Shown here: positions 8,221 through 15,801 of the stretch, piece after piece | How positions within the stretch are numbered: the stretch's first letter is position 1 | Layout of the letters: every line of letters starts with the position of its first letter | Source of the DNA: a virus | IMG/VR virus record: IMGVR_UViG_3300025669_000205 | Span: 1 to 22,698 of that record | Reading direction: 5' to 3' (one strand) | Length of the DNA stretch: 22,698 nucleotides | The notes under the pieces: generated by a model | Seen by the model: only the letters and a program-made list of their open reading frames with translations | Database searches by the model: none | What the model was told of the DNA's origin: nothing | Made by a program: the position numbers and the translations under genes

Positions 8221-8547
8221 TTAAGTTTCTCCTTTGTCTTTGCTATTCAATTTTATGAACCATGGCCGCAATTCGGGTTCGCAAATACCCCGCTCAGACC
8301 TCAATTTTTTAGCGTATGCTGGTTTTTCCTTTTCACAATCTGGATCGATAAAAAGATTAATGATCTTGCATTTGAGGCATTTTACCTTAGCACAACCACC
8401 TCGAATACAAGCCGAAACTGAAACTTTCCGAGCCTTAACATGCACCCATCGATTTTGAATGTCAACGACCGCAATATGATTCCCGCACCTTCCACATAGC
8501 AACTTCTTGACGGTTGGGCTTTCTAGCAATTTAGTTTCGTCGCTCAT
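8221..8547 (-). CDS. Com-like zinc finger protein
   Basis: A 108-aa protein with two cysteine pairs, C18-x2-C21 and C57-x2-C60, plus extra cysteines C47 and C52 in a basic loop. CGRCGNH and then VKCLKCKIINLF match the end of Com-type fingers of phage Mu and relatives (CP.C ... KCPRCK..N). Mu Com binds mRNA and activates translation of mom. The start at the ATG at 8547 is chosen because it overlaps the upstream TGA (ATGA); a GTG at 8568 is also in frame, and the GGAGG lying 14 nt upstream of the ATG fits neither start perfectly. It sits between the tail terminator and the tail tube. A role as a nucleic-acid-binding regulator is a plausible guess. Confidence 0.7.
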   Translation of the reverse strand: MSDETKLLESPTVKKLLCGRCGNHIAVVDIQNRWVHVKARKVSVSACIRGGCAKVKCLKCKIINLFIDPDCEKEKPAYAKKLRSERGICEPELRPWFIKLNSKDKGET

Positions 8548-8984
8548 ATGGTTGCGTTTATCCTCCACCGGCTCGGGAAATGCATAATTCCATTTGGATC
8601 CGTTATCTGTGGTCCCTTTGAAATCTGCGTCATTTCGAATCCCTTTATGCCTATTGTATCGTCCCAGAACTTATTTCTATGAAGCGTATCGACAATGGAT
8701 GCGTAAACACCCATCACATCGTCCCAAGTATAGGCTGAATATTCAACGCCACCGACGGCTGGCATCCATGGCTCAATCTGCAATATGATTTCATCCTGGA
8801 AAGCCTCCGAAGTCTTGCGGCCGGGTCCGGGCATGATATGAATGCTTATCGCCGGATATACAATATCCTGAATCGTTGAGACATGAGATCCGTAAATCCT
8901 CTGCCCTGTATATTCCAAGATCCGGCTTTCGGCCTTCAATAATGCGATGATTTTTTCTACCACTCTCGCGCGCGTGCTTGCCAT
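8544..8984 (-). CDS. Tail terminator / tail completion protein
   Basis: A 146-aa protein likely to cap the tail tube and join it to the head. It starts with a helix (RARVVEKIIALLKAESRILE), then YPAISIHIMPGPG, a strand-rich region EIILQIEPWMPA and a second helix (VMGVYASIVDTLHRNKFWDD), the layout usual for gpU/gp17/DUF3168-type terminators. It ends with a beta strand (HFPSRWRINATI). Gene order (after gp10-like, before the tail tube) is where a terminator belongs. The start overlaps the previous TAA (TAATG), and its TGA overlaps the ATG of the zinc finger gene (ATGA). The family is inferred from size, pattern and order. Confidence 0.68.
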   Translation of the reverse strand: MASTRARVVEKIIALLKAESRILEYTGQRIYGSHVSTIQDIVYPAISIHIMPGPGRKTSEAFQDEIILQIEPWMPAVGGVEYSAYTWDDVMGVYASIVDTLHRNKFWDDTIGIKGFEMTQISKGPQITDPNGIMHFPSRWRINATI

Positions 8985-9484
8985 TATAGCTTAACCTTCT
9001 TCCCGTTGAAATTGACGACTACGTTTTTAAGTGATCTTCCCAATAACTTTCTGGCTTCTCCCGCTTCTTCTTGGAGAGATCCATCAAGGAAATCACGAGG
9101 GATCATTCGAGAAGTCCCGAATATAACATGAACCGCGTGAGCCACGCCTTCAATCCCGACAAATGCTGAAGCCACCAGCTTCCCGCTTCGGATGCTTACC
9201 CGCTCAGTCCCGGAAAACTTCCCGGCCAGCATAACGCCTGATTGCGAATGAACTTGATATTCAGGATCATGAATATGCTGCGGGGATCGAGTCGCGTAAG
9301 GATGGCCCATATCTGCAAGTTGTTTCAGGCTATGATCTGACAGGGAAATATTAGCCTCCACCCTGTCATCGAGCAACTTCCTGACTTTCTCCATATCCTT
9401 ATTGACTTCACGGAGAAAACCCTTTGTGAACCTCACGATGTTTTGCGCGACAACCTTCGCGCTTCGATCGGTAATTCCAGCCAT
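8984..9484 (-). CDS. HK97 gp10-like neck/tail protein
   Basis: A 166-aa protein, start at the ATG at 9484 with AAGGTG 6 nt upstream; an in-frame GTG two codons earlier is less likely. The N-terminal helix (VVAQNIVRFTKGFLREVNKD), LDDRVEANISLSDHSLKQLA, and the later RSGKLVASAFVGIEGVAHAV followed by HVIFGTSRMIPRDFLDGSL give the usual HK97 gp10 outline: helix, beta-rich middle, then a G-T-S-R-M-I-P-R/F-L segment near the end. These proteins lie between head closure and tail terminator in siphoviruses and myoviruses. Its ATG overlaps the TAA of the GT2 gene by one base. Its TAA overlaps the next ATG the same way, so it resumes the structural order after the cassette. Confidence 0.78.
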   Translation of the reverse strand: MAGITDRSAKVVAQNIVRFTKGFLREVNKDMEKVRKLLDDRVEANISLSDHSLKQLADMGHPYATRSPQHIHDPEYQVHSQSGVMLAGKFSGTERVSIRSGKLVASAFVGIEGVAHAVHVIFGTSRMIPRDFLDGSLQEEAGEARKLLGRSLKNVVVNFNGKKVKL

Positions 9485-11907
9485 TAGCACACCTTTTTAA
9501 TATCAAAGTCGAACTTGTCCAGAACGCCTTTCACGTGCGCGACGCTCCCATTTCGCTCTTTTAATATCTTCGGCATTTGCCCAGCGCATATATTCAAATG
9601 TTTTTTGGCGATACTCAAATGCCGCCACGCGATATTCTGGTGCGCCCTCCAAAACGTAGGATCAAGTTTAAGGCAAAGCTCCATCATTTCCTCGGCCTTT
9701 ACAGGATCTCCGTCATTGAGATAATGCAGGGACATATTGAACGGCGCGCGAGGATCGGCATTCCCTGAAATTTCAAACTGCTTTTGGCTCATCCGATGAT
9801 ACCTGTCCACCTTTGAGCGAATGCCGTCCTTCTCTTTGAGATAGCCAAGATGGTAAATCTTGACCGGGGAATGAATCACGGTCGCTTGTCCGTTTTTCAC
9901 ACGTGAGGATATTGAATCCTCGAGGCTCTCATGGATCAAACCCGAATAGAAATGCTCGTCGATGTTACGATAGAGCCGCATCGATTCAGAGAAAGAAAAG
10001 AGATTGTCTTCCGGGGCCGGTCCTCTCGGCGCTTCGAGATAATTCACAACGCTGAAAAGCCATGCGTCGGCATCCTCCTGAATGAATCCGAAGACATTAG
10101 ACACCTCTGCAGACTTGAATCGTTCGTCGGCATCCATGCTTAGAATCCATTCATATCGGCACTTTGATTTCGCCCAGTTCCGCGCCTGCGAGAAATTAAG
10201 GATATCCCCATTCTCATCGCAATCAAATTTCTTTTCAAATACACGAACCGGCTTATAGACCAACTTGGCAAAGCGTTTTATTTCGGCCAGCGTGCGATCG
10301 GTGGATCCAGTATCTACGATCACAAATTCATCGACGGCCCTCTCGACATTAGTCAGCATATCGTATATGTGCCGGTCCTCATTCTTGCAAATCGTGACAA
10401 GAGAAACGCGGTTCGGTTCCCTGTACGTTTTAAGAACAACATTCCGATCGATCAAATGATGATAGTCTTCCGTTCCGACATCGGCCTTCACGGGGTGAGG
10501 ATCCGCGGCTCTGTAAAAATCGTACTTCTTCTGCCTCTGTTCCGGCGTGTCATAGCCTAAATGTTTAACCGCCACATTGAGCCAGCTTATATTCTCAGGT
10601 GCAATGATCGGAGAGCTTCCGCAATGATGGTTATAGATATTCCGGTTTTCCTTGATTTTCATCCCGGGCAATATCTTAAAGAATCGGTAATTCTGGAACT
10701 TCCCGAAGGTGCTGTCGGCCCGGAACTTCTCCGTTCCATCCTTATCAACTTCCCAAATCGTGCGCCAGTTGCACCAATACGCAAAGATTTGCGGGTTTGG
10801 ATTACGCATCAGGGACGGGGCAATCTCCGCGAACTTCTTCTCATACACCTCATCACCGTCCACGCTTATCACCCAATCAGCCTCGCGTTCAATCGCCTTT
10901 TGAAGTAACCAGTTCCGCTCGGCCTGTTCGTTGAATGGGTGGTCCGGCTCCGTCCACTCTTCCCATAGCGTGACTTTCGGAAAAGACAAGGCAATCTCTT
11001 TCGTGCGGTCCTGAGAGCGTGCAAACAGACAAATGATTTCGTCCGCAAATTCGCTTGTGCGTGCCAAGCTTTGCTCGATATATTGTTCACAGTTTGCAAT
11101 TCGATATACGGCAATTAATTTCTGTTTTTCTTTGGGCTTCCATTTTTCGTAAAAGCGCTCCTGATTCACTTTCCCGTTTTCCATGTATTTCGACATCTTC
11201 AAATCACCGCGCTTGAATGTCTGTTGACCGTCATGCCATACAAACGTCGAATGATCGATCGCAAGCTTCCATCCCTTGAGTCTCGCGCGCAGGGAGATAT
11301 CATTATCCTCAAAAGAATTACAAAAAACTTCGTCAAAGAGATACTCTTCGTCTTTCAGGAATTTTCGGTTAGCCATGATGCACCAGCCATAAAGCACGCC
11401 AGTCTCATAAAATTCATCTCTGTGATTGTTCCCCCAAAGGATTGCGGCGCCATCAAGGTCGAGTTTTTGGGAAGCTTTATTATTCTTAACGATATCCCCG
11501 ACCGCTTGCCGGCCGTTCGAATTATTGGTGACAGGTCCGCACATAGCTATTTTTTCGTCGTTATCCATACATCGATCAAGACGACTGGCCCAATCCGGGG
11601 TGACGATCGTATCGGAATTCAGAAGGATGATTCGACGCCCCTCGGCTAATTCAACACCCTGGTTATTTGCCGGTCCGAAGTTCCGGTTATTTTCGTTCAG
11701 GATGCATTTCATGTTCGGATGAATCGTCGTCATATTTTGAGCATAGCCAGCGCTTCCGTCCGTTGAACCGTTATCGACAATGATAATCTCAAAATCTTTT
11801 GTGTGTTTAAATATAGACCGGACGCATCGCGTCAGCAATTCAGCCGTGTTCATATTTACAATAATGATGGAATATTTTAAGCCTTCTTTAATAGGCATCA
11901 GTTTCAT
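9484..11907 (-). CDS. Multidomain GT2 glycosyltransferase (three GT-A units plus TPR-like tail)
   Basis: An 807-aa cytoplasmic-type protein with three GT-A fold units in one chain. Unit 1 (about 10-255) has SIIIVNMNTAELL, VDNGSTDGS (44-52), LLNSDT (95-100, the DXD position) and FEDNDISLR (199-207). Unit 2 (about 260-495) is more divergent, with VDGDEVYEKK at 349-358. Unit 3 (about 500-700) has VTICKNED, VDTGSTDRT (531-539) and MDADER (591-596). The last ~90 residues (PFNMSLHYLNDGDPVKAEEM onward) look like a TPR repeat. The SD AAGGGGA lies about 8 nt before the ATG, which overlaps the radical SAM stop (ATGA). The stop TAA overlaps the next gene's ATG (TAATG). Three units suggest a polymerising or sequential transferase. 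Donor and acceptor are unknown. Confidence 0.87.
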   Translation of the reverse strand: MKLMPIKEGLKYSIIIVNMNTAELLTRCVRSIFKHTKDFEIIIVDNGSTDGSAGYAQNMTTIHPNMKCILNENNRNFGPANNQGVELAEGRRIILLNSDTIVTPDWASRLDRCMDNDEKIAMCGPVTNNSNGRQAVGDIVKNNKASQKLDLDGAAILWGNNHRDEFYETGVLYGWCIMANRKFLKDEEYLFDEVFCNSFEDNDISLRARLKGWKLAIDHSTFVWHDGQQTFKRGDLKMSKYMENGKVNQERFYEKWKPKEKQKLIAVYRIANCEQYIEQSLARTSEFADEIICLFARSQDRTKEIALSFPKVTLWEEWTEPDHPFNEQAERNWLLQKAIEREADWVISVDGDEVYEKKFAEIAPSLMRNPNPQIFAYWCNWRTIWEVDKDGTEKFRADSTFGKFQNYRFFKILPGMKIKENRNIYNHHCGSSPIIAPENISWLNVAVKHLGYDTPEQRQKKYDFYRAADPHPVKADVGTEDYHHLIDRNVVLKTYREPNRVSLVTICKNEDRHIYDMLTNVERAVDEFVIVDTGSTDRTLAEIKRFAKLVYKPVRVFEKKFDCDENGDILNFSQARNWAKSKCRYEWILSMDADERFKSAEVSNVFGFIQEDADAWLFSVVNYLEAPRGPAPEDNLFSFSESMRLYRNIDEHFYSGLIHESLEDSISSRVKNGQATVIHSPVKIYHLGYLKEKDGIRSKVDRYHRMSQKQFEISGNADPRAPFNMSLHYLNDGDPVKAEEMMELCLKLDPTFWRAHQNIAWRHLSIAKKHLNICAGQMPKILKERNGSVAHVKGVLDKFDFDIKKVC

Positions 11908-12848
11908 TTTTGATTCCCCTTTTGTAGTGAATTATAAGCGGTTGAAGTTCTGTTCACGCGGTCCTTGACGTCCTTATACGCAGAACTGTATATCAAGGCT
12001 TCCTCTTTGTTGCAATTCCTTTGGTCGCAATTCTCACAGAGCAGACCCGCCCCGGCAAACATTCCGGTCTTGTGTCTCGTTGCGATCCTACGGTATTCGG
12101 GCGAGCTAAATATCTCGTCCAGATTTTGTGTTTTCAAATCACCGACTGTGAGTTTGCCATCATAATCAAAGCAGCACAGAATCACGGTTCCATCGACTTG
12201 AACCTGCAGAGGCCCATCAAAAACACGGCCGCAGGTTCTTTCTTGAGACCCTTGAATCCTTCGGTGTTTAAATAGATCACCCCAGTTATGGACAAGCCAC
12301 ACTTCCACAAGATCGGCTTTGCCTTCCCATAGCGCCCTCCAAGCCCAAGCATTCGCAACATTGACGCCCGGGACCGCGACGTGAGTCAACAGTACCTTTG
12401 TCGTCTTTCTAAGAGGAAAGATCGCATCGAGATAGCCCTTCACCTTTGCGAATTGGGATCCATCAACGCCATGCATCTTTGCGTAGTCTTCCGCGTTCTG
12501 TCCGTGAAAACTCACCCGGACGGAATGAAGCCCCGCGGCCTGAAGCTCGATGAACTTCTCGGGAGTCAATTTATCACCATTCGTAATCAAGAGAGGGTCG
12601 AGTCCTTTCGCGCGCGCGTACTTCACCTTTTCCTCTAAAGATACGTCAAGCAATGATTCACCAAGACCCGCGAACGTAAGGGATTTATATTGCGATGTTT
12701 CGGCAAGGATTTTATCAAGCAAAAATTTGAAGAGATTCAGGGACATCGTTTCCTTTGGTCGGCACAATTCCCCATTCATGCAGATAATGCATTTGTACTG
12801 GCAGAAGGTTGTTACTTCGAATCGCATTTCGGAATTCTCGGGAATCAT
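11904..12848 (-). CDS. Radical SAM enzyme with SPASM-type C-terminal cluster domain
   Basis: A 314-aa iron-sulfur enzyme expected to cleave S-adenosylmethionine to a radical. The signature C-x3-C-x2-C is C16, C20, C23 (FCQYKCIIC), followed by GLGESLLD (61-68), matching the SAM-binding GGE region. The C-terminal part carries further cysteines at C206, C225, C226, C271, C274 and C279 (RTCGRVF, VILCCFDYDG, CENCDQRNC), the pattern of SPASM auxiliary clusters, with VGDLKTQNLDEIF between them as in many SPASM proteins. The SD AAAGGAG is 8 nt before ATG. ATGA overlaps on both sides couple it to the DUF115-like gene and the GT2 gene. Possible roles are peptide/protein modification or sugar chemistry on the cassette's product. 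No small precursor peptide gene was found next to it. Confidence 0.88.
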   Translation of the reverse strand: MIPENSEMRFEVTTFCQYKCIICMNGELCRPKETMSLNLFKFLLDKILAETSQYKSLTFAGLGESLLDVSLEEKVKYARAKGLDPLLITNGDKLTPEKFIELQAAGLHSVRVSFHGQNAEDYAKMHGVDGSQFAKVKGYLDAIFPLRKTTKVLLTHVAVPGVNVANAWAWRALWEGKADLVEVWLVHNWGDLFKHRRIQGSQERTCGRVFDGPLQVQVDGTVILCCFDYDGKLTVGDLKTQNLDEIFSSPEYRRIATRHKTGMFAGAGLLCENCDQRNCNKEEALIYSSAYKDVKDRVNRTSTAYNSLQKGNQK

Positions 12849-13552
12849 GTGGGAGGCTCCTTTGTGAATTTATGGCCTTCAAGGTTGAGATTGATGAACG
12901 GATTGAGAGAATAAATATCGCATCCGTATACCTGCTTGATCTTTTTCTTTAATGCAATGGTTTGCTTTTCTACATCTCGAAACCATTTCTTGTAATAATC
13001 ATCACATGCTTTTTTAGAGCCGTGAAACTTCAAAAGGTTTTCAGGGTATGTTTCTGCCGCCATTGCCCCGCGATCAACATATCCGCAACCATCCAAATAG
13101 CCACAGTCGTGACCGACCATGATTATATTTTTCGCTCCCATGTACGCGGCAAGATGGATCCCGCTTGTGATCGTCGAATAGCTGACAAAGATATCATCGT
13201 CTTGTCCAACGGCTTCAAGGTTCTTATCGAAATCATTCTCTATATCGCCATGCCTTACCCCTTTATGGCCGAAGACATAAGCTGCGCCCGAACCGTTTAA
13301 GCCATTCTCGATGTCACCATCCTTGTACTTGGACATGATGACGGTTTGTTTCGCTTCGATTGCGGCTTTAATGTAATCGGTATGCTTGGACATGAGATAG
13401 GTCAATTCAAATCTGTAATAGATTCGGTTGATCCCTATGGCAATTTTGTTCTTAAAGAAATCAGGTTCGATCCAAACTGCGGAAGCCCCGGAGCCAACCA
13501 CCCAAATGTCTTGCCCCTTAAATTTGTCTTTTAGCTCGGCTGTGTTTCTCAT
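12845..13552 (-). CDS. DUF115/MptE-like Rossmann protein of the modification cassette
   Basis: A 235-aa protein with two typical stretches: GQDIWVVGSGASAVWIEPDF (residues 13-32), a glycine-rich nucleotide-binding start, and SYSTITSGIHLAAYMGAKNI followed by IMVGHDCGY (124-152). This arrangement occurs in DUF115/MAF-flagellin and 6-hydroxymethylpterin-kinase-like proteins and in phage-borne relatives beside glycosyltransferases; some related folds are sialyl- or pseudaminyl-transferases. The role is therefore probably sugar transfer or glycan-linked, but the reaction is not determined by sequence. The ATG directly follows the TAA of the neck gene (AGGGA upstream), and its TGA overlaps the next ATG (ATGA), so it is in the same translation unit as the radical SAM gene. 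Confidence 0.62.
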   Translation of the reverse strand: MRNTAELKDKFKGQDIWVVGSGASAVWIEPDFFKNKIAIGINRIYYRFELTYLMSKHTDYIKAAIEAKQTVIMSKYKDGDIENGLNGSGAAYVFGHKGVRHGDIENDFDKNLEAVGQDDDIFVSYSTITSGIHLAAYMGAKNIIMVGHDCGYLDGCGYVDRGAMAAETYPENLLKFHGSKKACDDYYKKWFRDVEKQTIALKKKIKQVYGCDIYSLNPFINLNLEGHKFTKEPPT

Positions 13553-13927
13553 TTATCCCTGACGCTCCACAAGCGCCTCTACGTGATGAGAGTTTCCATC
13601 GAAATCCATAATCGTCGTGATTTCCATTATGCGCCCAAACGTAAGACCGCTTATGCCCGAGATCGGATAAACGAGATCCCCGGGCTGAAGGTCGGCCGTG
13701 TAAAGCGCAAACATAAAATAATCAACCTTAGTCATCTGTCCGGGCGCTCGCCAAATATAACCCTTCGGATTGAAATCAAGATAAACCTCGAGGCTTGGAT
13801 TAACCTCGGTTTCACTTGATGCGCGCCTCTGCCCCATGGCGGTCGTTGAGAATCCACCTCGGCGTCCGATCTTTACCCTCTGATTCAGGATCAAAGCATA
13901 TTCGTCATCATGGTCCTGTTGATTCAT
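13553..13927 (-). CDS. Probable head-closure / head-tail adaptor protein
   Basis: A 124-aa protein taken from the ATG at 13927, which has GAGAGGG about 9 nt upstream; a longer frame would overlap the glycosyltransferase further. The sequence is beta-rich: RVKIGRRGGFSTTAMGQRRA, YLDFNPKGYIWRAP, then DLQPGDLVYPISGISGLTFG and RIMEITTIMDF. The phrase LQPGDLVYPI with a following strand-rich segment resembles head-closure or adaptor proteins that seal the connector. It also sits where such a gene is expected, one structural step after the connector and before the gp10-like gene. It is separated from both by modification genes. No enzyme motif is visible, which argues against it being part of the sugar cassette. 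The family assignment is an inference. Confidence 0.5.
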   Translation of the reverse strand: MNQQDHDDEYALILNQRVKIGRRGGFSTTAMGQRRASSETEVNPSLEVYLDFNPKGYIWRAPGQMTKVDYFMFALYTADLQPGDLVYPISGISGLTFGRIMEITTIMDFDGNSHHVEALVERQG

Positions 13928-15020
13928 TTTGATTAGCCCTCTCTGGATAGAATTGCCGGAAAAGCTCGGCATATAATTTCTGGTATTTATCAGACATGAT
14001 CGATGCCGTGAAATAGTTCAAGGCTGTTTCCTGTCCAGTAACCGCAAGATTGTGCCTCAAAGCCGGCTGGATATATAAATAAATGATCGCCTCGGCCAGC
14101 GCAGATATCGTCGGTTGAGTAAGTTGAGCGGCGCCAAGAAGAAGTTCCTTCGTGACAGGGTTTTCCCACGTAATAACCGGGATCTTGCAGGTCATGGCCT
14201 CAAGATACACAAGCCCGAAACCTTCCGTCGGGGAAGGGTAAAGGAAAACGTCTAACGCCTCATACACCCAGCCGACCTCTTCAAGAGCCGGGATAAAATG
14301 CACGTTCGAAAGCGGGAGACTGGCGGCCATTATTTTGACCTTGGAGAGATAGCCCTTTGAATATTCGGCTTCATCCCCGGTTATGATGATATGCATATCT
14401 CTGATCAGATTGCTATCCTGTGCCTTCTTACAAGCCACAAGGAACGCCTCAAGGCATTTATCATGGCCTATGCGCCCAACGCGCCCAACAACGAAAGCGT
14501 CGTCAGGTATCCCAAGATGCTGTTTACACGACACATATCCAGACTCGATCATAACAGGGGCATGGCCTTCGGATGGATAGCTTTCGTGCTTCACGGTCCA
14601 TTCCGGGTACCTCAAGAGCCTTTCGACATCAATCCCGTTGTGGATGGTCCGGCATTTCCTGTTCTGTTTCGTGACTTGATTGCTCACGCCCACGCGCGCG
14701 AAGACATGATCGTCCCGGACAACGGACACGACTGGGGAATGAATTGTCTCGATCGTGAGATATTCGCCACGGACCGCATCAGCAAGCCGACTAAGATTGC
14801 CGCCGGTATGTATGTGGATAATATCGGCCTCGATGTCGTGTGTGGCCTTACCATCGTCAACGAACACCTTTGCGCCAGCGTCTTCGAGAGGCTTACGCAT
14901 TGGCCCATCCTTGTATGAATAGACAGTGTATTCGTTATTCGGATCATTCTTTATGATGCCATGGACAACGCGCTCGGCGCCACCCATTGCAAGCTGATTT
15001 AGCTCGTGTAGGATTTTCAT
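13908..15020 (-). CDS. GT4-family glycosyltransferase (GT-B fold)
   Basis: This enzyme transfers a sugar from a nucleotide-sugar donor to an acceptor, with retention expected for GT4. The ATG at 15020 is chosen (370 aa) because GAAGGAG lies 8 nt upstream; an ATG 33 nt earlier at 15053 has no SD. The N-terminal half holds MGGAERVVHG (residues 12-21), the usual acceptor-side motif, and HIHTGGN near 69. The donor-binding half starts with FVVGRVGRIGHDK (176-188), and the nucleotide-sugar motif PSPTEGFGLVYLEAM at 262-275 contains the E-x7-E glutamates. No membrane segment is seen, so it is probably cytoplasmic. Its start overlaps the stop of the methyltransferase extension and its end overlaps the following neck gene by 20 nt. 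Acceptor and sugar are unknown. Confidence 0.88.
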   Translation of the reverse strand: MKILHELNQLAMGGAERVVHGIIKNDPNNEYTVYSYKDGPMRKPLEDAGAKVFVDDGKATHDIEADIIHIHTGGNLSRLADAVRGEYLTIETIHSPVVSVVRDDHVFARVGVSNQVTKQNRKCRTIHNGIDVERLLRYPEWTVKHESYPSEGHAPVMIESGYVSCKQHLGIPDDAFVVGRVGRIGHDKCLEAFLVACKKAQDSNLIRDMHIIITGDEAEYSKGYLSKVKIMAASLPLSNVHFIPALEEVGWVYEALDVFLYPSPTEGFGLVYLEAMTCKIPVITWENPVTKELLLGAAQLTQPTISALAEAIIYLYIQPALRHNLAVTGQETALNYFTASIMSDKYQKLYAELFRQFYPERANQNESTGP

Positions 15021-15199
15021 TGTGCAATCTCCTTCGTTAAAATATACTGCCATAATTCGACTGGTTTATTTTCTAGGTTAATCTGACTTGAAACAAGACC
15101 GCTTTCGATCGTCCTGAAATGCTCGGAGCAGGCAACTTCAAACGCAGTTTTTGAGAAATAATACTGCTTGTCTGGATTCCATTCTTTATCATCGATCGA
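15017..15199 (-). pseudogene. In-frame extension of the methyltransferase after TGA, 60 codons, no start of its own
   Basis: Directly after the TGA at 15202-15200 the same frame continues for 60 sense codons and ends in TGA at 15019-15017. The translation begins SIDDKEWNPDKQYYFSKTAF and ends VELWQYILTKEIAQ. It has a protein-like, mixed composition. No ATG, GTG or TTG exists in this frame after the stop, so it cannot start conventionally. Its own stop overlaps the ATG of the next glycosyltransferase as ATGA, the same junction type used throughout this operon. This suggests it is, or recently was, the true 3' end of the upstream gene. It may be a pseudogenised C-terminus, a readthrough extension or a result of one wrong base. 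I do not recognise the fold. Confidence 0.55.
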
Positions 15200-15784
15200 T
15201 CACAACACCTCTTTCTTTGGTTCCTCGGCATCGTTAAACTTCAAAGCCCCGAATCCGCATTTTCCATGGAGGGGCAAATCACATTTTATCGGACCTTCTG
15301 GCTTGAATGACGTCCAGAACTTTTCCATATCATAATTCAAATAAACGTCATCGAATAAAACCAATGCGTTTTTATTCAATCGAGGTCGCCAATGATTGAA
15401 TTCTTGAAGCGCCCGGCCATTGTGGTTTGTGTCGATATAAAGCAGATCAATATTTGAAATCGGTTCAAACGGTGAGGCAACGCTATCGCCTGTCAAATAT
15501 TTAATATTTGAGCGTCTGCATTTTTCGAGGATTGCACTGGGGTTGTTGTCGATCGTAATGACTTTCCCGCCTGGGTTCCCCATCGCCATACACATTGAGG
15601 AAACGCCCTCGCAAGTCCCGAGTTCCACCATCAGGGAAGGGCACATCCTGTAACAGAACAAATAAAGGAATCGGTAATAAAGAGCTACCCGACAGGCATC
15701 AATCATTAGCCAGTCGAATAGTTTTACCTTTTCGGCCCGTTCACAGAAAGCCAAAAGGTCGTTTTCAGATAATTTTGGTAGCAT
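15200..15784 (-). CDS. Class I SAM methyltransferase (Methyltransf_24-like), frame interrupted by TGA
   Basis: This is a probable O- or N-methyltransferase acting on a small molecule or sugar. The start is taken at the ATG at 15784, because AGGAGG lies 7 nt before it but only 1 nt before the alternative ATG at 15790; this gives 194 aa. Features of the SAM-binding fold: LMVELGTCEGVSSM (motif I, near residue 50), VITIDNNPSAIL (acidic end of strand 2), IDLLYIDTNHNGRALQEF (motif IV region) and ALVLFDDV. The layout matches the Methyltransf_24 family often found in sugar-modification clusters. The TGA at 15202-15200 is followed in the same frame by 60 further sense codons up to 15017, so the gene may really be 255 codons with a nonsense codon, readthrough or a sequence error. 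It is the first member of the modification cassette after the connector. Confidence 0.75.
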   Translation of the reverse strand: MLPKLSENDLLAFCERAEKVKLFDWLMIDACRVALYYRFLYLFCYRMCPSLMVELGTCEGVSSMCMAMGNPGGKVITIDNNPSAILEKCRRSNIKYLTGDSVASPFEPISNIDLLYIDTNHNGRALQEFNHWRPRLNKNALVLFDDVYLNYDMEKFWTSFKPEGPIKCDLPLHGKCGFGALKFNDAEEPKKEVL

Positions 15785-15801
15785 CGTCATGCCTCCTGTT
15801 T

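Noticed and set aside
11904-15020. RiPP biosynthesis locus
   Set aside because: A radical SAM/SPASM enzyme is present, but no precursor peptide, RRE-like protein, protease or exporter was found nearby.
15017-15202. TGA recoding as sense throughout the phage
   Set aside because: Several junctions (terminase/45-aa gene, tape measure/Dit, rSAM/GT2) use TGA as a true stop overlapping the next ATG, so a genome-wide TGA reassignment does not fit; the case at 15200 is local.
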